DNA of 29,766 nt from Chara braunii (taxonomy: Eukaryota; Streptophyta; Charophyceae; Charales; Characeae), in assembly GCA_003427395.1 (NCBI GenBank), contig BFEA01000198.1, positions 744,229-773,994 on the forward strand, in the 5' to 3' direction. The position numbers and the translations under genes were made by a program. The notes beneath the pieces are model-generated. The model had not been told where the DNA came from, did no database searches, and saw only the letters and a program-made list of their open reading frames with translations. Positions 29,723-29,766 of this stretch are shown here, piece by piece; the stretch's first letter is position 1, and each line of letters starts with the position of its first letter.

Positions 29723-29766
29723 TGCGACGACCTCGCTGTATTTGATGCAACTTTCAGTCCAGATAC

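Noticed and set aside
1-29766. tRNA and rRNA genes
   Set aside because: I looked for the TTCGANNC T-loop word with a pairing acceptor stem and for conserved rRNA words and found none that could fold. A tRNA scan would be needed to be sure.

Overview
The window looks like nuclear DNA of a streptophyte: a charophyte alga or another plant, with a large Chara-type genome as my best guess. The guess rests on three things. The one clear cellular gene encodes a plant-type U-box/armadillo protein. Gene density is very low. The non-genic DNA is dominated by decayed retroelements, microsatellites (CT, CA, GATA, GAA, AAAT), poly(A)/poly(T) tracts and minisatellites. Two stretches with N bases (7843-7856, 16697-16715) mark poor or gapped sequence inside low-complexity DNA. 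Species assignment is inference.

Layout. 1-400: remnant of a LINE-like retroelement C-terminus on the minus strand. 400-1800: no gene, with GATT and CT/CA microsatellites. 1828-5503: a decayed plus-strand retroelement. It has a gag-like part with a CCHC zinc knuckle and a charged coiled coil, then a reverse transcriptase whose palm motifs (DIEDMF, GIPM, IDDA, FLGC) can still be read across several stops and frameshifts. The motif style is closest to Penelope-like RTs. 5504-17480: about 12 kb without a recognisable gene. It is packed with structured repeats: a 62-bp perfect palindrome at 8029-8090, a roughly 200-bp tandem repeat at 9630-10250, a modular nested inverted repeat at 10403-10715, a minus-strand hammerhead-ribozyme-like motif at 11990-12046 beside a 96-bp tandem repeat, and minisatellites at 12442-12523, 12789-13260 and 14936-15180. 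17484-23897 (minus): a single very long open exon for a U-box E3 ligase-like protein of at least 2112 residues, with a huge low-complexity middle and C-terminal armadillo repeats. 23898-29766: no certain gene. Here lie GAA and GA microsatellites and a cluster of diverged copies of a roughly 110-bp foldback element (26729-28225), with two more at the right edge (29609-29766).

Only the U-box gene appears to be a functional host gene. The others are transposable-element remnants. The most interesting non-coding signals are the hammerhead-like core, which in eukaryotes is typical of Penelope-like elements and retrozymes, and the families of foldback hairpins. Together they suggest a genome with active or recently active ribozyme-bearing and hairpin-forming repeats. 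All calls come from reading the sequence by eye. No database search or folding program was run.
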